From contig JAGOPK010000015.1 of NCBI GenBank assembly GCA_017992055.1, positions 23,819-87,818 on the forward strand: a DNA stretch of 64,000 nucleotides. The letters run 5' to 3'. This document shows positions 55,694-63,764 of the stretch, piece after piece. This DNA comes from Burkholderiaceae bacterium. GTDB lineage: Bacteria > Pseudomonadota > Gammaproteobacteria > Burkholderiales > Burkholderiaceae_C. The notes below the pieces were generated by a model. The model saw only the letters and a program-made list of their open reading frames with translations. It did not search any database and was not told the origin of the DNA. Position 1 is the first letter of the stretch. The number at the start of each line of letters is the position of its first letter. The translations under genes and the position numbers were made by a program.

Positions 55694-56116
55694 TCAGGGC
55701 CGGTACAGCTCGATCAGCGCCGCCGTGTCCACATAGGGGCGGAAGCGGATGGCCAGGCCGCGGTCCACCGTCCAGTGGTGCAGCTCGGCACTGCTGATGC
55801 TGCGGCCGTTGCCGCGGTGGCGGGCCTCGAACTCGATCTCGGTGACCACCACCTCCTGGTCGGCCAGGAAGCGGCCGACCTCGAAGCGCAGGAACTCCAG
55901 CCGCGCCACGCCGGCAAAGTAGCGCTGCACGGCCTCGTGGCCCACGCCATGGCGCAGCATGGGCACCTGCTCGGCGCCGGGCGCGGCGACGCTGACACCC
56001 CAGTCGATCTGCGGATGCAGCTGGGCCAGCAGGCCGAGCAGATCGCCGCGGCCGAAGGCGGCGTAGATCGCCCGCACGGTATCGAGCGGCTGGCGCAGGG
56101 GGTTGTGCGTGTCCAT
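55694..56116 (-). CDS. NTF2-like / SnoaL-like protein
   Basis: 140 residues from ATG 56116 (an ATG at 56131 would add five). The alpha+beta cone fold of SnoaL-like proteins is suggested by VRAIYAAFGRGDLLGLLAQL, the Trp-containing IDWGVSV strand, VQRYFAGV and AELHHWTVDRGLAIRFRPYVDTA in part. Members act as isomerases, cyclases or ligand binders; no specific role can be given. Divergent from the alcohol dehydrogenase gene. Confidence 0.82.
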   Translation of the reverse strand: MDTHNPLRQPLDTVRAIYAAFGRGDLLGLLAQLHPQIDWGVSVAAPGAEQVPMLRHGVGHEAVQRYFAGVARLEFLRFEVGRFLADQEVVVTEIEFEARHRGNGRSISSAELHHWTVDRGLAIRFRPYVDTAALIELYRP

Positions 56117-56216
56117 GGCCGCACCATGCACGGCCGCCGGGCCAGCGTCATCGGCAACAGTCCCGATGGCAGGATCGCGGGCGCCTGGCGGGGGGGTGGG
56201 CGCGATGGGCTGCGGG

Positions 56217-56257
56217 GTTGATGCCAGTCAACTGCAGCGGCCGGATCTGCCGCTGCA
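56217..56257. promoter_or_regulatory. Two adjacent dyads upstream of the alcohol dehydrogenase gene
   Basis: GTTGA-N6-TCAAC (56217-56232) is followed directly by TGCAGCGGC-N7-GCCGCTGCA (56233-56257), a perfect nine-base inverted repeat. They lie 66 to 106 bases before the ATG at 56323, in the region shared with the divergent SnoaL-like gene. A DNA-binding regulator site or a leader hairpin are both possible; no regulator gene is adjacent. Confidence 0.45.
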
Positions 56258-56322
56258 ATCGGGGTTTGGGTGGCCGGTGTGCGGCCGCCCTGACCCAGCC
56301 GCCAGCCGGCCAGGAGTTGTCC

Positions 56323-57420
56323 ATGTCCCAGCGCATGAGGGCCGCCGTGTTCGTCGAACCCGGCCGCATCGAACTCACCGACAAGCCCATTCCCGACGTG
56401 GGCCCCAACGATGCGCTGCTGCGCATCACGCTGACCACCATCTGCGGCACCGATGTGCACATCCTGAAGGGCGAGTACCCGGTGGCGCCGGGCCTGACCG
56501 TGGGCCACGAGCCGGTGGGCGTGATCGAGAAGCTGGGCAGCGCGGTGAGCGGCTACCACGAGGGCCAGCGCGTCATCGCCGGCGCCATCTGCCCGAACTT
56601 CAACTCCTATGCCGCGCAAGATGGCGCGCCGTCGCAGGACGGCAGCTACCTGGTGGCCTCGGGCCGCTGCGGCTGCCATGGCTACAAGGCCACGGCCGGC
56701 TGGCGCTTCGGCAACCTGATCGACGGCACCCAGGCCGAATACGTGCTGGTGCCCGATGCCCAGGCCAATCTGGCGCCCATTCCCGACGGCCTGACCGACG
56801 AGCAGGTGCTGATGTGCCCCGACATCATGTCCACCGGCTTTGCCGGCGCCGAAAACGCCAACATCCGCATCGGCGACACGGTGGCGGTGTTCGCCCAGGG
56901 GCCGATCGGCCTGTGCGCCACCGCCGGCGCCAGGCTGCGCGGGGCCAGCACCCTCATCGCCATCGACGGCAACGACCACCGGCTGGAAATGGCGCGTCGG
57001 CTGGGCGCCGACGTGACGCTGAACTTCCGCAGCCAGGACGTGGTGGCCGAGGTGATGAAGCTCACCGGCGGCCGCGGCGTCGACGCCTCCATCGAGGCGC
57101 TGGGCCTGCAAAGCACCTTCGAGCAGGCGCTGCGTGTGCTCAAGCCCGGCGGCACGCTGTCCAGCCTGGGCGTCTACAGCAGCGACCTGAAGATCCCGCT
57201 GGATGCCTTTGCCGCCGGCCTGGGCGACCACCGCATCCACACCGCGCTGTGCCCCGGCGGCAAGGAGCGCATGCGCCGGCTGATGAACGTGCTGGCCAGC
57301 AGCCGGCTGGACCTGCGTCCGCTGGTGACGCACCACTACGCGCTGGACGACATCGTCAGCGCCTACGAGCTGTTTGCCCACCAGCGCGACGGCGTGCTGA
57401 AGGTGGCGATCCGGCCTTGA
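56323..57420 (+). CDS. Zinc-dependent secondary alcohol dehydrogenase (isopropanol-dehydrogenase type)
   Basis: 365 residues, medium-chain dehydrogenase. Catalytic zinc residues: Cys in TTICGTDVH, His-Glu in GHEPVG and Asp in MCPDIMSTGF. The four-Cys structural zinc loop is missing, and the GWRFGNLIDGTQAEYV segment resembles the tetrameric secondary ADHs of Thermoanaerobacter and Clostridium. At the end of the second Rossmann strand the sequence is IAIDGNDHR, with Asp where NADP enzymes have GSR, so NAD is the likely cofactor. AGGAG precedes the ATG. The substrate is probably a secondary alcohol/ketone. Convergent with the arginine operon. Confidence 0.88.
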   Translation: MSQRMRAAVFVEPGRIELTDKPIPDVGPNDALLRITLTTICGTDVHILKGEYPVAPGLTVGHEPVGVIEKLGSAVSGYHEGQRVIAGAICPNFNSYAAQDGAPSQDGSYLVASGRCGCHGYKATAGWRFGNLIDGTQAEYVLVPDAQANLAPIPDGLTDEQVLMCPDIMSTGFAGAENANIRIGDTVAVFAQGPIGLCATAGARLRGASTLIAIDGNDHRLEMARRLGADVTLNFRSQDVVAEVMKLTGGRGVDASIEALGLQSTFEQALRVLKPGGTLSSLGVYSSDLKIPLDAFAAGLGDHRIHTALCPGGKERMRRLMNVLASSRLDLRPLVTHHYALDDIVSAYELFAHQRDGVLKVAIRP

Positions 57421-57424
57421 GGGC

Positions 57425-58198
57425 TCAGAGCGCCGCCGCCTGGGCCGGCAGCGCATCCAGCGCCAGCTCGAACACCGGCCCGCCGTCGTCCACCGTGATG
57501 TGGTGGCTGTAGCGAAAGCCCGCCTGCCACAGCAGTTCCAGCAGCACGCGCGCGCCCGGCGCCACCTGGGCGATGGCGGCCTGGGCCGGCGCCGGCAGAA
57601 AGGCGGTGTAGACCGGCTGGCGCGGCAGCAGGGCCGCCACATGGCTGCGCCAGGCCGGGCCGAAGCGCTCGGCCGCGGCCCGCGTATCGCCGCTGTAGAA
57701 GTGCCGGCCCAGGCCCTGCCAGAACGGGCTGGCGCCGTCGCCATCGCGCAGCCCGGGCAGCTCGACGATCAGCGTGGCCGCATGCTCGTCGCGCCGGGCC
57801 TGGATGCGCGCCAGCGCCGCCGCCAGCAGGGCCTGCAGGGCCGCGGCCTGCTCGGGCAGCGGCAGGGCCGGGTCCCAGGCGATGTCGGCCAGCTCGCTGG
57901 CGCCGCTGTGGTCGTGGCCCAGTTGCAGCCGCGTCAGCCGGTGGAACAGCGCCAGCGCCGGCGCCGCATGCACCACGCAGCCCACGTGATACCAGGGCCG
58001 CGGCAGCTGCAGGCCGATGCGCTGGCGCAGGCGCAGCGCGGCGCACAGGCCGGCATCGTCGCCCGGGCCCTGCACGCCCAGCCAGGCCTCGGGGTCGCCG
58101 GGCTGCGGCAGCTCGCGGGCCGCGCCGGGCGTCAGCCAGGGCAGCACGCGGTCCAGGTCGGCGGCGCGCAGCTCGCGCACGGTGTGGGGCGCGGTCAT
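57425..58198 (-). CDS. aruF: Arginine N-succinyltransferase paralogue AruF, C-terminally short
   Basis: 257 residues against about 340 for AruF/AstA proteins. It aligns with the family through SPFWQGLGRHFYSGD, VYTAFLPAPAQAAI and the FRYSHHITVDDGGP segment, but stops soon after this point, so the last ~85 residues of a normal subunit are absent. Pseudomonas makes the enzyme as AruF plus AruG. Here the pair would be a full AruG and a short AruF, perhaps a structural subunit. ATG 58198 overlaps the aruG stop (ATGA). Last gene of the operon. Confidence 0.75.
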   Translation of the reverse strand: MTAPHTVRELRAADLDRVLPWLTPGAARELPQPGDPEAWLGVQGPGDDAGLCAALRLRQRIGLQLPRPWYHVGCVVHAAPALALFHRLTRLQLGHDHSGASELADIAWDPALPLPEQAAALQALLAAALARIQARRDEHAATLIVELPGLRDGDGASPFWQGLGRHFYSGDTRAAAERFGPAWRSHVAALLPRQPVYTAFLPAPAQAAIAQVAPGARVLLELLWQAGFRYSHHITVDDGGPVFELALDALPAQAAAL

Positions 58199-59274
58199 GG
58201 CCTTGCTCCATCCAGCAGCGCGCACCAGGCGCGGCCATCGGCAAAGGCCGGGCGGTCGGCGGCGGCCAGGGACAGGGCCGGCGAGCCGGCACCCGCGGCC
58301 GGCGCCGCGGCCAGCAGGGCCACGAAGCCGTCGCCGCCGCCGTTGTCCACCAGGGCCAGGCCGGATGGGCTGCGGGCCGGCGGCGCGCCGTCGGCGGCCA
58401 GTGCCACCGGGCGGCGCCGACGCACCGTCTTCAGCGCCGCGACGCGGCCTTCGGCGGTGGGCCCGCCATCGAACAGGTTGAGGTGGCTGTCGCCGTCCAG
58501 GCCCTCGTCGAGCAGGATGGAAAACGGCAGCTCGCCCACCGGATGCAGCTGGCCCAGCGCCCACTGCGCCTCGTCGGGCAGCAGCGGCACATAGATCGGG
58601 CTCTGCGGCATCAGCTCGGCGATCCAGGCCTTGGGATGGTGGCCGCCGCTGCTGCGCTCGGCCTCCGGATAGGCCATGCCGAAGAAGCGCTGGCCCACCG
58701 CCTCCCAGAACGGGCAGCGGCCGCTGTCGTCGGCCAGGCCCGGGTTCTCGGCGGCGATGCGCTCCGAGAAGCGCTCGGGATGGGCGGCGATGAAGGCCAG
58801 GCGGCCGCGCGACAGCAGCTGCGGCGCGGCGCTGTCGGCCAGCGCAGCATCGATGTGAAAGCCGGTGAGCAGGGTGGCGCCGGTCAGCTCATGGCACAGG
58901 TGCAGGGTGTGGATGCGGTTGCGCGCGCCCAGCTCGGCGCTGGCCTGCACGATGAACTCGTTGCGGTAGCTGTAGAAGCGGTCGTTGAAGCCGGCCGCCG
59001 CGGTGATGCCGGCGGTGCCGACCAGGGCGCCGCCCCGCGCCTGGTCCTGCAGCACGAACAAATAGACCTCCTCGCCGCTGGCATCGTCGCCGCTGGCCAT
59101 GGCGGCAAAGGCGGCGCAGCTGCGCGCCAGGGCCTGGGCCAGCAGGGCGCGGTCCTCGGGCAGCGAGGTGATGCCGATGGCGCTGGCCTGGGCCAGCGCG
59201 TCCAGCGCATCCAGGTCGGTCTCGCGCGCCGGGCGCAGGCGCCAGCGGCTGCTGCCGTCGTGCAGAAAGGTCAT
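58195..59274 (-). CDS. aruG: Arginine N-succinyltransferase AruG/AstA
   Basis: 359 residues, GNAT-like fold. It transfers succinyl from succinyl-CoA to L-arginine, the first step of the arginine succinyltransferase (AST) pathway. Family segments: FYSYRNEFIVQASAELGARN, GRLAFIAAHPERFSERI, CPFWEAVGQRFFGM, AELMPQSPIYVPLLP and HLNLFDGGPTAE. ATG at 59274; it overlaps the argR stop by four bases. The later AST genes (astB, D, E, C) are not in the window and may lie elsewhere. Confidence 0.88.
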   Translation of the reverse strand: MTFLHDGSSRWRLRPARETDLDALDALAQASAIGITSLPEDRALLAQALARSCAAFAAMASGDDASGEEVYLFVLQDQARGGALVGTAGITAAAGFNDRFYSYRNEFIVQASAELGARNRIHTLHLCHELTGATLLTGFHIDAALADSAAPQLLSRGRLAFIAAHPERFSERIAAENPGLADDSGRCPFWEAVGQRFFGMAYPEAERSSGGHHPKAWIAELMPQSPIYVPLLPDEAQWALGQLHPVGELPFSILLDEGLDGDSHLNLFDGGPTAEGRVAALKTVRRRRPVALAADGAPPARSPSGLALVDNGGGDGFVALLAAAPAAGAGSPALSLAAADRPAFADGRAWCALLDGARP

Positions 59275-60353
59275 GGGCTCTCCTGCGGATCGGGGCATGG
59301 ATCGGTGGCCGCCTCGGCGGCCTCGCCGCTGCGCCAGGCGGCGGCGCGTGGGCTGCGCTCCTCGCGCGGCGTGCGGCCGAAGTGCGCGCGGTAGGCATTG
59401 CTGAAGTGCGGGCCCGAGGCGAAGCCGCAGCCGAGCGCGATCTGCAGCACCGACTGCGGCGTCTGGCGCAGCAGGCGCTGGGCGCGCGCCAGGCGCAGCG
59501 CGATGTACCAGCGCGAGGGCAGCGCATCGAGGTGCTGCTTGAACAAGCGTTCGAGCTGGCGCCGCGACACGCCGACCAGGCGCGCGATCTCCTCGGTGGG
59601 CAGGGGCTCGGCCAGGTTGGCCTCCATCAGCGCCACGGCCTCGGCCAGCTTGGCCGAGCCGCCGCCCTGCTGGGCCACCAGGCGCGCGCCCAGCGGCACG
59701 CTCTGGCGCTCGTCGGCGGCCGGCACATGGGCCAGGCCCAGCTGGGCCGCCAGCTCCTGGGCCAGGCGCTCGCCGTGGCGCCGGCCCAGCCAGGCCACGA
59801 ACAGGTCGCGTCCGGCCTGGTGGCCGGCGGCGGTGAGGCGCTGGCGGTCGATCTCCCACTGGCGCTGCGACACCAGCACCTCGGGATGGCGCTCGGCCAG
59901 CGGGCCGATCTGCGGCCAGTGCACGGTGGCGCGGTGGCCACGCAGCAGGCCGGCCTCGGCCAGCCAGGCGGCGCCGCCGCCCACGCCGGCCAGCACATGG
60001 CCGGCGGCGGCGGCGCGCCGCAGCAGGGCCAGCAGGGCCGCGGCCGGGGCCTGCAGCGCGCCGGGCGGCGGCGCGCCCTCGGCCACCACCACCCACAGCG
60101 CGGCGGCACCGCCGGCATCGCCGACATCGGCCAGCACGGCCTGCAGCGGCTGGGCCTGCACCACCACGCCGCCGGCCGCGGCCACCGGGCCCGGCCCTTC
60201 GGCGGCCACCAGCTGCAGCGCATAGGCCGGCGCCGCGCCGGGCAGGGCCAGCAGCGCATTGGCGGCCTGCAAGGCCTCGACCACGCCGGCCAGGGCCGAC
60301 AGCGCAAAGCCGGGCAGCAGCAGCAGCGCGCAGCGCTGCGGCGGCTGGGTCAC
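59271..60353 (-). CDS. argR: AraC/GlxA-type arginine-responsive regulator (ArgR of the aot operon)
   Basis: 360 residues. N-terminal DJ-1/PfpI-like ligand domain (~1-190; CALLLLPGFALSALAG, AGVGGGAAWLAEAG) and C-terminal AraC domain (~245-335) with EEIARLVGVSRRQLERLFKQ and the second helix pair LQIALGCGFASGPHFSNAYR. Same architecture and position as Pseudomonas aeruginosa ArgR at the end of aotJQMOP, which activates arginine uptake and catabolism. Start is a GTG at 60353 overlapping the ATPase stop (GTGA); both flanking junctions are four-base overlaps, so it is tightly coupled. Confidence 0.85.
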   Translation of the reverse strand: MTQPPQRCALLLLPGFALSALAGVVEALQAANALLALPGAAPAYALQLVAAEGPGPVAAAGGVVVQAQPLQAVLADVGDAGGAAALWVVVAEGAPPPGALQAPAAALLALLRRAAAAGHVLAGVGGGAAWLAEAGLLRGHRATVHWPQIGPLAERHPEVLVSQRQWEIDRQRLTAAGHQAGRDLFVAWLGRRHGERLAQELAAQLGLAHVPAADERQSVPLGARLVAQQGGGSAKLAEAVALMEANLAEPLPTEEIARLVGVSRRQLERLFKQHLDALPSRWYIALRLARAQRLLRQTPQSVLQIALGCGFASGPHFSNAYRAHFGRTPREERSPRAAAWRSGEAAEAATDPCPDPQESP

Positions 60354-61126
60354 TTCAATCCGCCCGACAGGAACTGGCGCAGCCGCTCGCTGCGCGGCGC
60401 GGCCAGCACCTCGCGCGGCACGCCCTGCTCCTCGACGCGGCCCTGGTGCAGGAACAGCAGCTGGCTGGCCACCTCGCGCGCAAAGCCCATCTCGTGCGTG
60501 ACCACCAGCATGGTGCGGCCCTCGGCGGCCAGCTCGCGCATCACCGCCAGCACCTCGCCCACCAGCTCGGGGTCCAGCGCCGAGGTCGGCTCGTCGAACA
60601 GCATCACCTCGGGGTCCATGGCCAGCGCGCGGGCAATGGCCACGCGCTGCTGCTCGCCGCCCGACAGCTGGGCCGGGTGCACGTCGCGGCGGTGCATCAG
60701 GCCGACACGGGCCAGCAGCGCATCGGCGCGGGCCACGGCCTCGTCGCGCGAGCGGCCCAGCACATGGATGGGCGCCTCGGTGATGTTCTGCAGCACGGTG
60801 CGGTGGCTCCACAGGTTGAAGCCCTGGAACACCATCGACAGCCGCGTGCGCCAGCGGCGCAGCTGGGCAGCGTCGGCGGCGGTGAGGCTGCCGTCGCGGT
60901 CGGGCTTCAGCGCCAGCGTCTCGTCGCCCAGGCGCAGCGTGCCGGCATGGGGCTGCTCCAGCAGGTTCAGGCAGCGCAGAAAGGTGCTCTTGCCCGAGCC
61001 GCTGGAGCCGATGATGGCCACCACGTCGCCGGGGCGCGCGGTCAGCGACACGCCACGCAGCACCTCGCGCTGGCCGAAGCGCTTGTGCAGCTCGCTGACT
61101 TGGAGGACTTGTCCACTCATGGTCAT
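60350..61126 (-). CDS. aotP: Arginine/ornithine ABC transporter ATPase AotP
   Basis: 258 residues. Polar amino acid ATPase of HisP/AotP type: Walker A IIGSSGSGKSTFLR, Q-loop VFQGFNLWSH, signature LSGGEQQRVAIARAL, Walker B VMLFDEPTSALDPE, H-loop VTHEMGFA. HisP-like proteins have the same FNLWSH segment. ATG at 61126 or 61120. Energises the two permeases encoded upstream; followed by argR with overlap. Confidence 0.93.
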   Translation of the reverse strand: MTMSGQVLQVSELHKRFGQREVLRGVSLTARPGDVVAIIGSSGSGKSTFLRCLNLLEQPHAGTLRLGDETLALKPDRDGSLTAADAAQLRRWRTRLSMVFQGFNLWSHRTVLQNITEAPIHVLGRSRDEAVARADALLARVGLMHRRDVHPAQLSGGEQQRVAIARALAMDPEVMLFDEPTSALDPELVGEVLAVMRELAAEGRTMLVVTHEMGFAREVASQLLFLHQGRVEEQGVPREVLAAPRSERLRQFLSGGLK

Positions 61127-61160
61127 GGCTGCGGATCGTCGCATGCCGGGACGGCGACGA

Positions 61161-62291
61161 TCACGGAGACAGCAGGGCGCCGTCGCGCCGCGCCTCGTGG
61201 CCGGCGACCTTGCCGATGGACATGCCGGCGGTGGCAAAGCGCCGGTTCTCGCGGGCGAAGAACAGGCCGTCGACCGGTGCGGTGATGGGTGTGAGCGCGC
61301 CGGTGAACGGGTCGATCAGGTCGGCGATCGTGTCGCCGGCCTTCACCCGTTCGCCCGGCGCACGCACGAAAACAACCATGCCGCCCTGGGGCACGTGCAG
61401 CGGCATCGAGCCGGCCAGCGGCAGGCCGTCGCAGTCCAGCGGCGGCAGCGGTGGCGGCGGCTCGGCGGCCGGCGCGGCCACGCCACGCTCGACCAGGAAG
61501 CGTTCGATGGCCAGCGCATCGCCGGCGGCCAGGCCATGGTCCACGTCGGCCTCGCCGCGCAGCTCGATGGTCACCGCCAGGCAGGCCTGGGGCAGCGGCG
61601 TGGCCTGCAGGTCCAGCCGCGCCGCCAGCCGCGCCCAGGGCATGGAGCAGGCTTCGTCGAAGGGATCGCCGCCCGACTGCTCGGCCAGCAGGGCCAGGCG
61701 CGCGCCCATGGCCTGGGCCAGCGGCTGGAGGCCGGGCCAGCAGGCCGGCGTGGTGTAGAAGTGCAGCAGACCCTCGCCGTCGCAGTGCAGGTCCAGCACC
61801 AGGTCGGCGTCGATGGCCAGGCCGTAGAGGGTGTGGCGCAGGCTGTCCAGCGTGCCGGCCACCGGCAGCGCGGCCACCGCCTGGCGCAGCGCGGCGCGCA
61901 CCAGGGCCACATTGGCCGCGGCATCGGCGCCCAGGCGGCCGGCCACGGCGGCCTGCACCGCATCGCTCAGATCCAGATAACCGCGGTTGAAGTTCTCGCC
62001 GCTGCCCTGGTGGAAGCGGCCCAGGTGGCTGCGCAGCAGCCACTGGCCCAGGCCGGGCGGATTGGCCGCCGGCACCAGCACCACCTCGCCGCGCAGCCGG
62101 CCGCCGGCCTCCAGCGCCGCCAGGCGGCCACGCAGGTGGTGGGCCACCAGCATGCCCGGCACCTCGTCGGCATGCAGCGAGCCCTGGATGTAGACCTTGC
62201 CGCCGGGGCCGGGGGCGCCGAAGTGCAGGCTGGTCAGCGTGTGGACGGTGCCGGGCGTGCTGGCGGCGAGGGAATGGTGGACGGTGCGCAT
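61161..62291 (-). CDS. aotO: Succinylglutamate desuccinylase/aspartoacylase-like protein AotO
   Basis: 376 residues. Zinc carboxypeptidase-type fold of the AstE/ASPA family: YIQGSLHADEVPG gives the first metal His and Glu, ANPPGLGQW, NFNRGYLD, and DLHCDGEG the second metal His. In Pseudomonas, aotO lies at the same place in the arginine transport operon and its role is not known. It might hydrolyse an acylated amino acid. 34 nt separate it from aotP and 23 nt from the upstream permease gene. Confidence 0.88.
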   Translation of the reverse strand: MRTVHHSLAASTPGTVHTLTSLHFGAPGPGGKVYIQGSLHADEVPGMLVAHHLRGRLAALEAGGRLRGEVVLVPAANPPGLGQWLLRSHLGRFHQGSGENFNRGYLDLSDAVQAAVAGRLGADAAANVALVRAALRQAVAALPVAGTLDSLRHTLYGLAIDADLVLDLHCDGEGLLHFYTTPACWPGLQPLAQAMGARLALLAEQSGGDPFDEACSMPWARLAARLDLQATPLPQACLAVTIELRGEADVDHGLAAGDALAIERFLVERGVAAPAAEPPPPLPPLDCDGLPLAGSMPLHVPQGGMVVFVRAPGERVKAGDTIADLIDPFTGALTPITAPVDGLFFARENRRFATAGMSIGKVAGHEARRDGALLSP

Positions 62292-62314
62292 GCAGGACGG
62301 GAAACGAGAAAGGC

Positions 62315-63043
62315 TCAGGTCTTGGCCGCGGACGGCGCGGTTGGCGACTGGCGGCCGGCGGCGGCCGTCAGCGGCGCCAGCCAGCGCCGCTCGGCGGCAT
62401 GGAAGCCGGCCACCAGGACCACGGTGACCGCGATGTAGAACAGCGCCGCGGTGATGAAGGCCTCGAACGGCAGGTAGTGCACCGAGTTGACCTCGCGGGC
62501 CACGCCGGTCAGGTCGTGCAGGGTCACCACGCTGGCCAGGGCCGTGGCATGCAGCATCAGCACCACCTCGTTGCTGTAGGCCGGCAGCGCACGGCGCAGC
62601 GCCTGCGGCAGCACGATGTGGCGGAAGCTGGCCCAGCGCGAGAAGCCGTAGGCCCGCGCCGCCTCCACCTCGCCGGCCGGCACGGCCTTGATCGCGCCAT
62701 GCAGGATCTCGCAGCTGTAGGCCGCGGTGTTGATGGCCAGCGCCGCCACCGCGCAGAACCAGGGCGAGCTGAGCGCGCCCCAGGCCACGCTGTCGCGCAC
62801 GGCCTGGAACTGGGCCAGGCCGTAATACAGCAGGAACAGCTGCACCAGCAGCGGCGTGCCGCGGATCACATAGGTGAACAGCCACACCGGCCGCCACAGC
62901 CAGGGCGAGGGCAGGCTGCGCAGCACGGCCAGCGGCAGGGCCGCCGCGCCGCCGGCCAGCAGGGCCGCGGCCAGCAGCTGCAGCGTGGTGCCCAGGCCGC
63001 CCAGGTACAGCGGCAGGTTGTCGACGATGACCTGCAGGTTCAC
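62315..63043 (-). CDS. aotM: Polar amino acid ABC permease AotM
   Basis: 242 residues, about five membrane helices. HisM/AotM pattern: VIRGTPLLVQLFLLYYGL, AYSCEILHGAIKAVPAGEVEAARAYG in part (EAA loop), LPQALRRALPAYSNEVVLML. Forms a heterodimer with the permease encoded just upstream (13 nt gap). Ligand by context arginine/ornithine. The ATG at 63043 fits the first helix. Confidence 0.92.
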   Translation of the reverse strand: MNLQVIVDNLPLYLGGLGTTLQLLAAALLAGGAAALPLAVLRSLPSPWLWRPVWLFTYVIRGTPLLVQLFLLYYGLAQFQAVRDSVAWGALSSPWFCAVAALAINTAAYSCEILHGAIKAVPAGEVEAARAYGFSRWASFRHIVLPQALRRALPAYSNEVVLMLHATALASVVTLHDLTGVAREVNSVHYLPFEAFITAALFYIAVTVVLVAGFHAAERRWLAPLTAAAGRQSPTAPSAAKT

Positions 63044-63056
63044 AGCACCGCCACCG

Positions 63057-63749
63057 TCATAACACCGCCACCTTCTGACCCACCGCCAGGCGCCGGCCCA
63101 GCCAGGCGAAAAACGCCTCGGACAGCGAGGTGAAGGCCAGATAGACCGCGGCCACCGCCAGGTAGAAGGTGAAGGGCTCGCGGGTGGCGCCGGCGGCCTG
63201 GGCGCCGCGCGCCATCAGGTCCGACAGGCCGATCACCGAGACGATGGCCGTGCTCTTGACCATCACCAGCCAGTTGTTCGACAGCCCCGGCAGCGCATGG
63301 CGCAGCATCTGCGGGCCGACGATGCGCGCCAGCACCTGGCCGCGGCTGAAGCCATAGGCCAGCGCCGCCTCGCGCTGGCCGGCCGGCACGGCCAGGAAGG
63401 CGCCGCGCAGCACCTCGGTGAAATAGGCGCCGAAGATGAAGCCGATGGTCAGCACGCCGGCGACGAAGGGGTCGATGTCCACATAGTCCCAGCCCAGGCG
63501 CTCGCCCAGCGCATTGACCGCCGTCTGGCCGCCGTAGAACACCAGCAGCATCAGCACCAGGTCGGGCACGGCGCGGATCAGCGTGGTGTAGGCCAGCGCC
63601 GGCCACTGCAGCAGGCGGTGCTGCGACAGCTTGGCCAGCGCGCCGGCCAGGCCCAGCACCAGCGCAATCGCCAGCGAGCCAAAGGCCACTGCCAGCGTCA
63701 GCAGCGCGCCTTGCAGCAGGCTCAGGCCGTAGCCGTGCAACAGGTCCAT
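63057..63749 (-). CDS. aotQ: Polar amino acid ABC permease AotQ
   Basis: 230 residues, about five membrane helices. HisQ/AotQ pattern: TTLIRAVPDLVLMLLVFYGGQ, FGAYFTEVLRGAFLAVPAGQ, the EAA loop AALAYGFSRGQVLARIVGPQ and LSNNWLVMVKSTAIVSVIGL in part. Partner of AotM. It begins 15 nt after the stop of the receptor gene, part of the same operon. Confidence 0.92.
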   Translation of the reverse strand: MDLLHGYGLSLLQGALLTLAVAFGSLAIALVLGLAGALAKLSQHRLLQWPALAYTTLIRAVPDLVLMLLVFYGGQTAVNALGERLGWDYVDIDPFVAGVLTIGFIFGAYFTEVLRGAFLAVPAGQREAALAYGFSRGQVLARIVGPQMLRHALPGLSNNWLVMVKSTAIVSVIGLSDLMARGAQAAGATREPFTFYLAVAAVYLAFTSLSEAFFAWLGRRLAVGQKVAVL

Positions 63750-63764
63750 GGCCGTGGCTCGGAC

